This document shows positions 13,105 through 25,443 of a stretch of DNA of 64,000 bases, piece by piece (within the stretch, counting starts at the first letter, position 1; each line of letters begins with the position of its first letter). This stretch comes from Erodium maritimum (lineage: Eukaryota; Streptophyta; Magnoliopsida; Geraniales; Geraniaceae): contig OY997588.1 in assembly GCA_963921825.1 (NCBI GenBank), positions 128,557,203-128,621,202 of the forward strand, in the 5' to 3' direction. The position numbers and the translations under genes are program-made. The notes under the pieces are model-generated. The model was not told where the DNA came from and ran no database searches. It saw only the letters and a list, made by a program, of their open reading frames with translations.

Positions 13105-13590
13105 GATTCTAAGGTCTGATCTCTCCGTTGTCGGAGAACGAGTTGGATGAGACCCAGAACCTGGATCGACCCTTCTCTAACACCGGGGTCTAGGCGTTGG
13201 GCGAGAGAGTCCTAAATTCCTGGACGAAGCCCCCGATTGTGCCCTAGAACCGCCACCATTTGGCGTAGAGGATGGTACCCGCGACGATGAGGAACCATGG
13301 GGCAATGATGGGCTTGACAGAGGCGGCGATTGTGGATATTGGGCCGGCAAGGAGGAGTTGCAGGAGGATCCAGAGTTAATATCTGGTAGCGCTGGAGCCT
13401 GGGATTGCGACGAAGCCGCATGAGAAACAAAGATTGATCTCCAAGATGCAGAGGACAGATGCCCCGAAGGCGGAGGAGTAGGACCAAACCTAAACCGGGA
13501 GGATCGGAGACGACACGTGAAACGGTCCCCCTTTTCGCTAGCGGCACGGAAACCCTAGCAGACATTTTTGAGTGACAGTTTTTTATCATA
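13105..13590 (-). pseudogene. LINE A: ORF1 C-terminal tail
   Basis: Directly upstream of the endonuclease start, one minus-strand frame is open for roughly 140 codons and is rich in Ser, Pro and Gly. This is the composition of the C-terminal tail of ORF1 in plant LINEs, but no zinc knuckle was found here. The homology stops near 13,590 where AT-rich unique sequence begins, so the element is probably 5'-truncated. Confidence 0.45.
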
Positions 13591-14022
13591 GCTTCAACAA
13601 CTTTCTTAATGAAGTATTTTATGAAGAAAAAAATATATTTTACTTGATTTTCAGTGAAAATAAAAGGAATTAACTTATGTTAGGTGATAACTAATCAACG
13701 AAAATATACAGTCATGGAGTTACTTTTGCAGAAGCACTATGATATAATTAAGAAAATCTATGAGCATGACATATACATACACATCCTTGAAATTCACAGA
13801 CAAAGATTTATCCCAAATACCATTTTTAAGATTCTATTAATTAGTTTGAAATAGATAAGTTAATATATCCTGGTTCATAAATATTATCATATAACATGTT
13901 ATATCTGTGTTACCATAAGAAATATCAGTGCTAATGAAAACAAGCTGAGATTGCAATATTAGTATATCATATATATAACTATGATCCTTCTCTTCATTTT
14001 GATCTCTCTTACTTGATGCTTC
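13591..14022. other. AT-rich spacer and bHLH 3' flank
   Basis: AT-rich, no coding signal on either strand. It contains the 3' untranslated region of the minus-strand bHLH gene; several AATAAA-like strings are present but none could be chosen as the poly(A) signal. Confidence 0.5.
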
Positions 14023-15273
14023 CTATGCATCTGCTCCCTGCGATATATAATACAAACTTATAAATTTAAGTAATGGTAAAAGTGTTATGTAGAAAGAAAA
14101 AGAATATGTACGTACCAGATGCTCAGTGGTGTCCATGGCCATCTCCAACAAGTTCAACTCACTGTACATACTGGCAGCAGAAAGCTTCATGGATAGAAAC
14201 TAATACACAGAAATACAAACAATCAAGACTATAAATATACAGTTTCAAACATAGATTTAATATAATAACTCACTTCGATTTGATTCTGCAAGGACCGGAC
14301 ATAGTTGCTAATCACATCCAGCATCACTGCCATTCCCATTGTCTGCATGCAAATTGTTTCAGAATAATGTTGAATCACACACAATAATCACGAATAAATA
14401 TATATATATATATACCTTATAGCATCCAGGAACTAAATCTTGTAAACACCTCAGCTTTTCATTTATTTTCGCCCTTCTTACCTGCGTATTTCATTAGTTC
14501 AGCCAAAAACAATTTAATTCATAGGCTTTAAATCATTCAAATAATATGGAGAAATAAAAAATCTTTTAGTTTGCATGTTCGAATATCAATATGTGTTGGA
14601 GAAAATTGGATTACCCTTTCAGCTAAACTGTGACTGTCAGTAGCTTGGCCTCTTTTTGCTCTAACATGAACCACTTCTTTCGGTTTTTCCAGAGCATTAT
14701 TGTTTCTCTTTCTCTTCTTCCCACCTCCCAACTCCATCTGTCCAATTATTAAAACAAACATAAATATCTATACATGCTTGGATTATACACATTAAAATGT
14801 AAATGACTTTGTATTGGACAAAAGTGAGTTTGAACGAAGTGAGAACAGTTTTAACTGTTCTTTACTGTTTATGGACTAAACCGTCAAACACTTACCTTAT
14901 TGAGCGCAGTTTCATGAGAAGCAGAAGGAGAAGTGAAGTTGAACAATTGTTCTGATGATGACTTTCCTTTTTTGATGAAATCTCCCCCACCAAACCCTAA
15001 GGAGTGGAGTGTGGGATCAGAATCAGCACTAAGCTCATGATGATGATAAAGATCAGATTGGAAGAGGGTCATCTGATCAGTGAAGTTGAGGGGAGGAGGA
15101 GGAGGAGGAAGATGACAAGTGAAGGCAGAGCTGGTTCCAGCAGCAGAGAAAGGACCCATATTGTAACTATGATCCTTCCTCATCAGCTGGCTGTTTATGA
15201 ACTCCATTTCGGATGCGAAACAAGCCTTGGAACTATGATTCTGCAACATGCCTCCTTGTTCAAACTCTGCCAT
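14023..15273 (-). CDS. bHLH transcription factor, BEE/HBI1-like
   Basis: Six minus-strand exons with GT-AG introns and consistent phases: 15273-14896, 14737-14615, 14481-14416, 14342-14274, 14199-14116 and 14037-14023, giving 244 residues. The N-terminal half is low complexity with a run of six prolines. A Lys/Arg stretch at the start of exon 2 (GKKRKR) may be a nuclear signal. The bHLH domain (about residues 148-212) starts HVRAKRGQATDSHSLAER and has the His162, Glu166, Arg170 triad expected for E-box/G-box binding, then helix 1, the loop (PGCYKTMGMA) and helix 2. The family is known from brassinosteroid and growth regulation; which member this is cannot be told from sequence alone. The Met at 15,273 was chosen because an upstream in-frame Met at 15,339 lies beside the TATA box. 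It ends soon after the domain (EHLGADA), shorter than BEE proteins. It looks intact. Confidence 0.92.
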
Positions 15274-15346
15274 AAACTCAATCACAGTACGTACTCTTCT
15301 TTTCTTGTTCCAAGTTACAATACTTTGGTGGGTCCACATTCAGTAG

Positions 15347-15356
15347 ATATATAAGG
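15347..15356 (-). promoter_or_regulatory. TATA box of bHLH gene
   Basis: Minus-strand ccttatatat lies about 75-85 bp upstream of the ATG at 15,273, a normal plant spacing that leaves a short 5' untranslated region. Confidence 0.6.
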
Positions 15357-15499
15357 AGTGGATGGGCCACCAAACCTCTAACTTCATGTATGGTGGAGAT
15401 TGAACTCAACATACAATAATGGGCCAGCAAGATGAAAAGGAGTCGGTCCATATTCTTGGGAACGCCAAGATCTTCATTCAAATCTTAACCAATTTTTGC

Positions 15500-15900
15500 T
15501 TTGATTTTCAAGAGTGCCTTTAATGGACAAATGGACTTGTACGAGTGCAAGTTCAGTATGTTTGGCACAATCAACTTAAAGCTGTGTTTGGCCTAACTCT
15601 ACTGGCTACCTACTTAGCTTTATGTAACTCATATATATGGATAATCTGAATGTTTTATTTTCTTTTCTTGTTTCTCCCAAAACATTTAACCTCGTATACA
15701 CATGCATATGCCAAACCAAAATACACTTTATGTGTTACGATTAATGATTCATTACCTAGTTTATAATCAAGTCACTCAGTATAATTATAAGGTCATATAT
15801 TTTATATACCTAACCTGTCAATATATTATTGGGTCCAAATCGGTCTAGGGTATTATTTGCCTACCAACGTATGACTTTATTTTATAAACAGTTTTTTTTT
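15500..15900. other. bHLH upstream region, no gene
   Basis: AT-rich sequence upstream of the bHLH promoter. No coding signal or recognisable repeat was seen. Confidence 0.5.
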
Positions 15901-15904
15901 TGTT

Positions 15905-17495
15905 AAAAAAGGGTACTTTTCGAGGAGGCAGTGGGTAGATGGCGCATTGGATCGCTAGTGCGGAATTTGGAGGCAGACGTAGGGCTCCTCCTTTTCGAAT
16001 CCCCGATAGTGACGATAGGAACAAGGGGAATGGGTCGGGCTCTGAACATCCAACAACTCATGTGGGAGCAGTGGGAGTCTGAGGGGCGGGTTGAGTAGAG
16101 GGGTCCTAAGATTAAGCCTGGTCAGGCGGAAATGAGAGGCGGCAAGTACCAGATGCATGGTGAAGGGGGAATCAGATGGGGGCTCATCTCCGTTGCGAGG
16201 ATGCATGCATCGGGCTTTGGGGTCGATGGTGTGATTGGCCCCATCGCGAGGAGGACTAAAGAGAAGGCAAAAGCTTGGGTCTCTAACCATCGATGGTTCA
16301 AACCACAAGAAGTCGGAAGGTAAACAAGGGCACCGGAGATGGGCGAGGGTGATCAAAGGGCTCCGACTTAGTTTTCCCTAACAGAAAGGGTTCCCCCACC
16401 ATGAACGTTCCATTGGTTCTCAGTGGTCAACTGGTTCATGGACCTATGGAACCTACAGGATGTCTCAGCTTGGTCGTTGGGGACGTATCAGTGGTTTTTT
16501 ATACAGGACGGCTCGAAAGCGGGCGCGGATCCTTGTAGTGGAGTCGTGGACATTCTGATTCTTTCTTGTACAACTGGCGGAACTCAAGCCGGACATGCAT
16601 CTCCGACATTTTTCCTTCCCAAGAAATAATTGGTTCCTATGTTTACCTCGTAGATCCAACTTGGGCAATGAGACGACCCTCAACCCATGGGACCAAAAAA
16701 GGAGGGCATGAGATCATAGACTCGTTCCATCAAACCGGCACATATCTGGTTAGCCATTTGGGTGGCCATGCACCACCATCACCATGTACAGGGACGTGTC
16801 ATGTCATAAGAATCCCTCTTGTTTTACAAGGTGGAAGTAGTTGGAGGGGGTGGATCTCCCCTGCCTCTTTTGCACCGCTAGACCCGAGAGAAGGGCCAGT
16901 TATGAATTTTGGGGAAGCGGGACTATCAGCTCCAAGTAAATCTGGAGAAACGGCAGGAGGGCGTGGGACAAACCCTTCTGCCTCACCCAATAAGTATTAT
17001 TGGGGCCAGGGGTTTGCATGTAACACCTCCTCCCTGGTTACTAGATGGAAGTGGTTTGTCCAAATACCAACGACATTTTCCCCTACCAGCTCAAGAGCCA
17101 GCATCCACACGTTTCAATAGCCCTCACTATCCATCTGAGGGAGGACGAGGTCTGCTGGCTCTTTTGGGGGATTTTGTTCTACCTCGCGCCAACATTCCTC
17201 TAAAATTGAGTCGATCCAGCCCATAGTCACAATCTCCAGTAGTTATATCGGTGGTTCATTCTGTTATCCCAGTATATATACCTATGGCGTCCACCCTTGA
17301 GTTGTATGGCATCAACGTTCCATTGGCTCCCAATGAGAGTGCATTTTATTTTTGTTAGTCCTTTCTTTGCTGGAACTAGTGTGTCTATCTTACTGTCTAT
17401 CCTCAGGATTTAGTCTTGTATGGGGTGACTCTTCTATCGCCCTCGTCTTTGTAACACATCAATCATATATTATAGTCTTCGTTTAAAAAAATAAT
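15905..17495 (+). mobile_element. LINE-like remnant without ORF2
   Basis: GC-richer block between AT-rich flanks, ending in a transcription-end-like sequence (tttgtaacacatcaatcatatattatagtcttcgtttaaaaaaa), which resembles the 3' ends of plant LINEs. Open stretches (16,566-17,120) are rich in Gly, Ser, Pro and Trp, as in ORF1 tails, but contain no endonuclease or reverse transcriptase motifs. It starts after an oligo-T tract near 15,890. Interpretation as a LINE derivative rests mostly on the 3' end and on two similar elements nearby; a low-copy unrelated repeat is possible. Confidence 0.4.
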
Positions 17496-17635
17496 TTAAA
17501 ATTTTAATAATATAATTGATCTTCTCAGACAATATAGAAATGTGAGTCGAACTATCAAACCACTTGACCTACCCGGATAAAGTGGATTGATAAAAACAAT
17601 TTTCTTTCCATATCATTTTAAAAATTAGTTTTTTT

Positions 17636-18440
17636 TTACTGAAAGATGTAATTTTATTAATATCAGAGTTCGATTACATAGATGTGCGACAAGAAACATA
17701 TTTCTTGGCACTAAGGAAGAACAGACACTAACAAAATTGATCGCAGTTCTTTTAACACTATAACCATCATATATAGTATTGAGACGTCACTTAGGCAGGA
17801 AGGAAATCTGGGGGGTTGGAAAACGAAACTGGAAAGGAAACCCAGATCAAATGCCCGAACCTTGACTGTATCAGTTGTAGGAGGCAAGGCTTGAACCAGG
17901 GACCCCTCCCGGAGCCAGTCCCTGAAGCCTGAGGAGACTAACATCCCTCTTAGCGAGGTTGCTTACCAGCCCTCGCCTGATCATCCCGGGGTTCACCAGT
18001 AGAACCCCTCTTCAGTCCTCCAGCACCAGCCCCGTCCATATCTATGTGCCCAGGCGTAATGGGCGCTGAAACTTTAGTGTATATGCTACTAGAGAGCTGG
18101 TCGGGCACCAAATTTTTCCAACCTGGGTCCACCTTCCCTGCCTGGGTGCTGACCCGAGGTCTTGTATCCTTAGATACAATGCTTGGGGATATAAGCGGAC
18201 GCCTTCCTCGAGATGGGGCGCCCTTAGATACAGTCCTTAGGGACAACAACCTGAAGCCAAGTGGTTTGACCGGCGAAACCTTCTCCTCCCAATCTGTTAC
18301 ATAGTGTTTCACCTATATGTCCCTCTAGTACTCTTGGATAGAGGTATCATACCTCGGAGTACTCCACAATTTCAGCTTATACTCCCAAATTGTGTGGCTG
18401 ATCCTCTTACAATTGAAACAAAACGTTGAGTGCTTTGCAT
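17636..18440 (-). mobile_element. LINE-like remnant: ORF1 zinc knuckle plus 3' end
   Basis: Read on the minus strand: a CX2CX4H zinc-knuckle-like stretch CFNCKRISHTIWEYK at about 18,382-18,425 (last Cys replaced by Tyr), a Ser/Pro/basic tail (17,960-18,300), then a non-coding 3' region ending in taataaaattacatctttcag followed by an A-run (oligo-T at about 17,628-17,640 on plus). This is the layout of a plant LINE ORF1 end joined straight to a LINE 3' end, with ORF2 missing. Confidence 0.55.
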
Positions 18441-18712
18441 AAGTCAACTAGTTTGAGTCAAATGAGTTGGTATAAAACAAACCCATATACATTCAATTGT
18501 TTTAAGTTTTTAAATGTACAAAATAAATTTATAACTCTATTTTTTGTTAAAACAAATCACTTGAAAATCAAAATATACAATCATATGTCAGTTAAATTAC
18601 TCAACAGAGCAATGCTCTCGTATAATTAAACTACAAATTGGATGTTGTGGGGACTCTTAAGTCAATGTTCAAATTCATGTGGTTGGGATTTTACAAGCTT
18701 TGAGTGGTAACT
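18441..18712. other. Spacer
   Basis: AT-rich, no feature recognised. Confidence 0.4.
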
Positions 18713-18717
18713 CTCCA

Positions 18718-18917
18718 TGTAAAGAAATGGTTTGCAGTAAATTGATGATGTCTATTGATTCTGAGTATTCATATATATACACACATTGGGATGAGTATGA
18801 TGATCTCAATCTAGTTCATCTATACTAGAGTTTAAGTTTATCTCTACAGCTATACTTCTAGATACATTATTGATACACGAAGTTTATCTTTACCAGAACA
18901 CTTATCTTTGCCTAATA
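18718..18917 (-). repeat. 3' LTR of copia element
   Basis: 200 bp, near-identical to 23,254-23,453 (differences seen near the outer end and at three other sites). Contains tatatatac strings that could serve as promoter or end-formation signals. Confidence 0.93.
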
Positions 18918-18931
18918 CTCCCCCGGCAAGC

Positions 18932-21900
18932 TCAAGATCGGGAGCGAACTTGAAGCTTGGACAACAAATCATGAAATGGTAGGCGCGGGAGCGGTTTCGT
19001 AAACACATCTGCAACCTGATCCTTAGCCGAGACATGAGATACTTTGAGCTGACCAGTATCGACTCGTTCCCTTACAAAGTAGTAGTCAAGATGTATATGC
19101 TTGGATCGAGAGCTAATAACTGGGTTAGCTGTCATGAACACAGCCCCAACATTGCCACAGAGGAGTTCTGGAGGAGAAGACAGAGCAATACCGAGTTCGG
19201 AAATGAGTTGTTGAAGCCATACAAGTTCTGCAGTAGTGTAAGCAAGAGCCCGAAATTCAGCTTCAATACTACTGCGAGCCACTACCTTTTGTTTGCGGGA
19301 CGTCCAGCTAATCAAGTTCGAACCAAGGTAGATGGCGAATCCATACTGAGAACGACAATCATCTGAATCAGAGATCCACCCAGCATCCGAAAACGCACGA
19401 AGGGAGTGAAGAGATGACGGTCGGAGAAACAGACCAGAATCAATGCTACCCTTCAGATATCTCAAAATACGTTTAACGGCTGACCAATGCTCATCTGTTG
19501 GGTTGTGCATGTATTGACAGGCCCTATTGACCGCAAATGTGATGTCTGGACGAGAAATAGTTGCATATTGGAGAGCACCAACCGTTTGACGATATAACTG
19601 TGGAGACGGAAACGGGGAGCCAGAACGAACCAGTTTGGAGGATGCATCAGCTAGAGTTGAGCAAGGTTTAGCATCTGTCATGTTTGTACGATCAAGAACA
19701 TCCTTGATGTATCTGGCTTGAGAGAGAAGCATGCCCGATCCCTGTGGTATAACTTCAATACCCAAAAAATAAGTGAGTGAACCAAGATCCTTCAAACAGA
19801 ATTTAGCATTGAGACTCCGAACAATCTGAGCTACGAGATGATCATCATTGCTGGTGATGATGATATCATCCACGTAAACTAGGAGATAGACAGTGGCAGA
19901 GGAGGTTTTCAACATAAATAGAGATGTATCTGCAAGACAAGCTTTAAAACCAAAGGAGACCAAACAAGAGTTGAGCTTCATAAACCAGGCCCGTGGAGCC
20001 TGTTTTAGGCCATAGATCGCCTTGTGAAGTTTACACACATAATTAGAATTCTGATCATGAGAGAAACCTGGTGGTTGTTCCATAAAAACCGATTCAACGA
20101 GCTCCCCATTGAGGAACGCATTATTCACATCTAATTGCCTGAGCTTCCAACCACGAGTTAAAGCAATCGAGAGAACGAGTTGGATAGTGGATGGCTTTAC
20201 TGCCGGACTAAAAGTAGTTGTATAGTCAATGATGGCTTCTTGATGATAACCTTGTGCTACCAGGCGTGCCTTGAGTCTGTCAATATTCCCATTAGGTAAG
20301 CGTTTGACCTTGTAAATCCATTTGCAACCAACCACATTAGCATGAAAAGGACGAGGTACAAATGACCATGTCTTATTTCTCAAAAGTGCATCAAATTCTG
20401 CCCGAATAGCATTTCTCCAACACTCATGTTTAGAAGCTTGTTTATAGCTGGAGGGTTCAGATACGTCCATGGAAGAAGAGACAAGAGGATGACGACTGGC
20501 AGCAAAGGTTTTGGGTTTAAGAGAATTAGTTCGGGCACGGGTAGTCATAGAATGAGTAGTTGTGTCGGAGGCTCTAAAATAGGATGGAACTGAAGACACA
20601 GGCAAGGAATTATTAGGTGAGACTGACTCCGAAGCAGGTACAGCTGGTTGTTGAACAGAAGAAGCTGGAGACTCAGGCGAAAGTGGAGAATCGAACGCAG
20701 GTGATACTGGAGACGCAGGTGGAACTGGAGACGCAGGCGAAAGTGGAGAATCGGACGCAGGTGATACTGGAGACGCGGGTGGAACTGGAGACGTAGGTTG
20801 ATCCGATGCAACAGAATCAGACGTGGGATACACAACAATGGAGGGATCATACGACAACATAGAAGGTAAAGACGGTGATGGAGGCAGAATAGGATCTTTA
20901 GGTGGTGTGGGTGGATTAGACACTGATAGTTGTGCATAAGGGAAAATTTGTTCATTAAAAACAACATGTCTAGCTATATATAGACGAGAAGTAGGGAGAT
21001 GAAGACACAAATAACCCTTATGACGAGAACTAAAACCAACAAAAAGACATGGAAGAGACCTGAACTGTAACTTTCTGTTGTTGTAGGGACGAAGGAGTGG
21101 ATAGCAAAGACAACCGAACACCCTGAGAAAGCTGTAATCAGGAACTTTGTGAAACAAACGTTGATATGGAGACACAAATTTTAAGTGAGGTGTAATCGTG
21201 CGATTGTGAAGAAAGGCTACAGTGTGGAAAGCCTGTTCCCAAAATGTGAGAGGAAGAGACGCTTGAGCCAGAAGAGCAAGGCCTTTCTCCACTATGACGC
21301 GATTATGACGTTCTGCAGCGCCATTCTGTTCCTACGTATGAGGGCACGGGACGCGATGTTCAATGCCGTGGGTACGAAGAAAGGTTGAAACCGAGCGGTA
21401 CTCACTGCCCCAGTCTGATTGAAGAGCCTGAATAGAAGCACCAAATTGAGTAGATACCATTGCTTTGAAGTCAAGAAACACTTGGAATACTTGAGACTGA
21501 TGAGTGAGAAAGTAAATCCAGATAAATTTGGTAGCATCATCAATGAAGAAAACAAAGTAACGATTTCCATTTAATGATAAAACAGGGGCAGGACCCATAC
21601 ATCAGAATAAACCAAACTAAACGGTTTAGTAGAAGAAACATGAGAAACAGGTAAATGTGACCGATGACTCTTCCCTAATTGACACGAACCACAAAGATCT
21701 AGGCTACGAGAACTAACTGGAAGTTGAAATTGAGACACCAACCGGCGAAGCACTTGGTTATGAGGATGAGCCAATCGATTGTGCCACCCATGTCTTGGAG
21801 CTAACAAAGACAGACGACGGGGACGAGACGGACGATGAGGACGAGAGACGATATAACCCATTATCAACGGTGCCCCGAAGGAGGACCTTTCCCTACATAG

Positions 21901-22275
21901 ACTTAAGAAGACAGTAAGAAGGATGAAACTCCATGAACGTATTAGTATCTCTGGTTAACTTAGAAACACTTAACAAGCTTTTGGTCAATTTTGGCACAAC
22001 AAGAATATCTTTGAGTAAAACACGAGAATTGCAATTGGACAGATAAGATGCACCAAAATGAGAAATAGAGAGTTGATTACCATTACCCACTGTGACCTTG
22101 TCATCACTAGTGTAGGGGTCTGCAATTGAGAGTTTGGATAGGTCGGGTGTAACATGATCAGACGCACCAGAGTCAAAAATCCAATTTGGATCAGTGAATG
22201 ACGACGGAGAAGCGAAATGAGCCGACCTCTCCATTGTGCGGGGTGGTGGCTGTCGGCCCGGATAAGCTGAAATAT
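18932..22275 (-). pseudogene. copia pol polyprotein
   Basis: Domains in order on the minus strand: protease with WIFDSGASDH (about 22,170), GAG-pre-integrase with the HHCC finger (WHNRLAHPHN ... CGSCQLGK, about 21,650-21,800), integrase core (21,292-21,598 and following), reverse transcriptase with the YVDDIII catalytic box (about 19,860), and RNase H ending in TKPLPRLPFHDL near 18,980. Breaks: TAG at 21,893, a frame change near 21,850, a one-base loss near 21,600 and TAG at 21,332. From 21,292 to 18,932 the frame is open for 786 codons. Confidence 0.93.
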
Positions 22276-22279
22276 TAGA

Positions 22280-23217
22280 TCGATTGTAACAATCGATTGC
22301 AGGATGACCAAGACGGCCACAAATTTGGCATTAAACCCGGCCCCGAGTTTCAGAGGACCACGACCACGACCCCGACCACCATAACGACCACGAGACGAGC
22401 CACGGAACTCATGGTGAGTGGAGTCCGACGTAGACCGCGCCGGAGGATGGTGCATAACTGCGTTGGCCGAAATTGTGTGGCCAGTTGCCTGCAACTGTGG
22501 TGATGGAGTCGGAAACACTAACTGTTGAGCCTGACGCTGAGTATCAAGGGCCAATCGCTCTTCTTCTTGTAGAAGGAGTCCAATTAATTCATCCACACTA
22601 AGGTCACCACTGCGCATCATGAAAGCAGTGATAAAAGGAGCAAATGAACCATCAAGACCATTAAGGATGTGGCTCACCAGATCTTCATCAGAAACAGGAT
22701 GGAGATTGGCATTCAATTCATCTGCAATACATCGTTTTTGTTCCACATAGTCCTGTACGGACAAGGAGCCCTTCATGAGAGACTGTAGCTGCAGTTTGAG
22801 GGACATGCGTTTCGCTCGGGTCTAAGCTTGGAATGTGCGCTCTAATGTCGTCCACGCATCATAGGCTGAGACGACACGAGCAGCAAGTGCCAGAATACGC
22901 TCCGTGAGAGTGGATCGCAGCCAGAGTAGGACATTACGGTCACGTCGCCGCCAAGTGACATAATCAGGATTGATTTTTGGTGGAGTGGTTTCACCTTCCT
23001 TGAGTGCTAGGAACTCATCCGGATGCGATGGGTCAAGCACACATGAGTCCAAATCAAACGCCTGAAGCGATGCCAGAACTGTGGATAGCCAGAGTGAAAA
23101 ATTGTTGCGATCAAGGCGGATCGGAACCGTAGGAAAATGAAACGAGATTGGGGACACAGAGCTAGCAGCAGCCAGGAGTTGTCCTGTGGAACCGAAGCTG
23201 GAAGGATCGACGGCCAT
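22280..23217 (-). pseudogene. copia gag
   Basis: Capsid-like protein starting MAVDPSSFGS at 23,217. It has the plant copia gag N-terminus with a Trp near the LDRNNFSLW motif and ends in an Arg/Gly-rich stretch and a zinc knuckle CQICGRLGHPAIDC (CX2CX4HX4C, about 22,275-22,320). An in-frame TAG at 22,822 follows the TFQA segment, and the zinc knuckle is reached only by a frame change near 22,320. The knuckle cysteines and histidine are intact. Confidence 0.88.
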
Positions 23218-23241
23218 TCGGAAAAGAAAAAAAAAACCTAA

Positions 23242-23253
23242 GCTCTGATACCA
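23242..23253 (-). other. Primer-binding site (copia)
   Basis: TGGTATCAGAGC on the minus strand, immediately after the 5' LTR; complementary to the 3' end of initiator methionine tRNA, as in most plant copia elements. Confidence 0.9.
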
Positions 23254-23453
23254 TGTAAAGAAATGGTTTCCAGTTAATTGATGATGTCTATTGATTCTGA
23301 GTATTCATATATATACACACATTGGGATGAGTATGATGATCTCAATCTAGTTCATCTATACTAGAGTTTAAGTTTATCTCTACAGCTATACTTCTAGATA
23401 CATTACTGATACACGAAGTTTATCTTTACCAGAACACTTCTCTTTGCCTAATA
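23254..23453 (-). repeat. 5' LTR of copia element
   Basis: 200 bp, the pair of 18,718-18,917. Its inner edge is followed on the minus strand by the TGGTATCAGAGC primer-binding site (23,242-23,253). Confidence 0.93.
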
Positions 23454-23458
23454 CTCCA

Positions 23459-23816
23459 ACTATAGAAACTTTTTTCCTCTTTGGGATGTTGCTCTAGTTA
23501 AGTCCCAACGTTAAAGCTCAACCATGCTGGAATGTTGTCATATATCTCCTCAGTCCCACACCTCAATGAAAATGGAGAGAACAAAGAAGATTGATACTTA
23601 TGTTGGTACCAACCATGCAATAGAATAGCAATAGCAATAGCAAGCTTTGGTTGGCAAAGGTATGAAAAGCTAATTAATTAATAGGGAAATTTTTATATAA
23701 TAACTTTATAAATATTTATTTACAATATAATATTTGAAACAATACAATTTCAAATGGAGAGTGGTCATGGCCCTTAATTTTTTTTCAAAATACCAATAAT
23801 ATCCTTAGAAAACAGC
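23459..23816. other. Spacer
   Basis: AT-rich, with a short aatagc microsatellite near 23,620-23,645. Nothing else seen. Confidence 0.4.
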
Positions 23817-23824
23817 CAACTACC

Positions 23825-24533
23825 CAGTAATTTAAAAATCATGCCTAGGCGGGGATTAATTGGCGTCTAGGTGGAGAATTTTAGAATACCGATCCGATTT
23901 TAATAGGTCGGGCGGTTCTAGGCAGATCTGCAAAAGCCGGGTCAATCCCGACCTAGGCGGGGATTAACCGGTGCCTAGGCGGGATTTTTACAACACTTAT
24001 CCAATTTTTATGGTTTTATCTTAAATATTTTTTATTAATCGCTTATAATTTCCTATTATTATTGTTATAAAAAAATATTAAATATATGTAATTTTTATGT
24101 ATAAAGTTAATTATAAAATTAATGATCATCGATTGTATATACTTACATCTTAAACAATTGTGGATGTTAATATTGTTTACTTGTTTATTAACATTTTTTT
24201 TATCTTTTTAGAAAAATATCATATTATTTTTTTTTATTAATATTTTTTTTTATTTTTTATATAAGGATATTAATATTGTTTATTTGAACTTTTTTGTCAT
24301 TTAAAGATAAGTATGTAACAAATATATATTTTTGTATTTTTTAAATGTTTGTTACTATTTTTTCATGATAAAATTCATGTTTTGTTCATATATATAATAA
24401 CATATTTGTTAACAAATTCAAAAATTAGAAAAATACAAATTCGATTAATCCCCGATTAACCTCCGACTAGTCACTGATTAATCTCCGAAGGCTCTAGTTG
24501 TCCGACTAGCGCCTGGCGTTTTTTAGAACCTTG
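23825..24533 (-). mobile_element. hAT-type MITE (709 bp)
   Basis: Same family as the element at 43,490-43,873: shared ends (aaggttctaaaa and the gcgcctggcg/ctaggcg motifs) around an AT-rich core. The element lies in the opposite orientation. It is flanked by an 8-bp duplication with one mismatch (CAACTACC at 23,817-23,824 and CAAATACC at 24,534-24,541). The 8-bp duplication and CA...TG ends point to the hAT superfamily. No coding capacity. Confidence 0.75.
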
Positions 24534-24541
24534 CAAATACC

Positions 24542-25440
24542 ATTTGATTTTTCCAAAATACCAATAATACCTTACAAAAACTGATTTATAAAAATAAAAT
24601 CTTAATTTTTGAAATAAAATATGATCTTTATAAATTTGAATAAAGAATTTTCTTTTTATATATATATTTTTCTAAAAAGAATGATTTTGATGGCAAATTT
24701 TAAAAATTTAAAGATAAATGAGGGATAATTTTGATACTTTATTTTACTAATTGTATGGTTTGAAGAACCAATTACATGTTTTTGAAAACTTTGACTGTGA
24801 GGAGTATTTTTTTACTTTTTACACTAACAACAAAATAATGATTAGGTAATGAAGTAAAAATAAATGCTTGACAGAATATAATATTATAAAAAAAATAGCC
24901 TTGAATATTATATTACAAATCAATGTTTACGAGTATATGTCAACATCCATTACCATTTATCATAAAAACATGTCAATCACTTTGGCAAATCAATTATGAT
25001 CGATATACCTTACATTCTTCAATTCGTGGCTTCAGCTCATCTATGTAACCTTCCGTTCAATTCCGTCGAACAAAGGTCGCGAAATACAAAGATACATAGG
25101 CTTCGCTGAGTTGATATCGCCGTTTTATTATATATATAGAGAATGAAGAAGATGACATCTCCCATCTTATTTCTTTTAATTAGTTTATGATTTTAAATAT
25201 TTAAATTTGGGAAAATGACACATAACCCTGGCTAACTATCACCGTTTTTCACATCCCCCAAACTATTTTTTGCGACATGTAACTCCTTTAACTTCTATTT
25301 TTTTTCACTTTAGTCTAACGGTGTTAAAATTTGGATAGATACAACCATGTGCAAAGCACGTGATGTTTTATTTTTATTAAATGACATAACTATCCCAACA
25401 AAAAAAAATTATGAATATTTTAATTTAGTTTTTAGTTTTT
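24542..25440. other. AT-rich intergenic sequence
   Basis: Strongly AT-rich with no coding signal. The stretch 25,215-25,400 (opening gacacataaccctggctaactatcacc) has the look of a common dispersed plant repeat, but no ends or target duplication could be placed. Confidence 0.4.
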
Positions 25441-25443
25441 CTA

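Larger units (their letters stand above)
18718..23453 (-). mobile_element. Ty1/copia element, complete but mutated
   Basis: 4.74-kb copia element with 200-bp LTRs at 18,718-18,917 and 23,254-23,453 and a perfect 5-bp target duplication CTCCA at 18,713-18,717 and 23,454-23,458. In element orientation the LTRs run TATTAGG...TTTACA, so the usual 5' TG is TA in both copies. I see four mismatches between the LTRs. The primer-binding site (TGGTATCAGAGC, initiator-Met tRNA type) abuts the 5' LTR, and a G-rich polypurine tract (about 18,918-18,930) abuts the 3' LTR. The gag-pol frame is interrupted several times, so this copy is not autonomous. Confidence 0.95.

Noticed and set aside
15274-15339. Upstream in-frame start for the bHLH protein
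   Set aside because: It lies beside the TATA box and would be upstream of or at the transcription start; the family starts at the later Met.
23825-24533. Reading this element as a SINE
   Set aside because: It has inverted ends and an 8-bp duplication, no A-tail and no Pol III boxes seen; a hAT MITE fits better.
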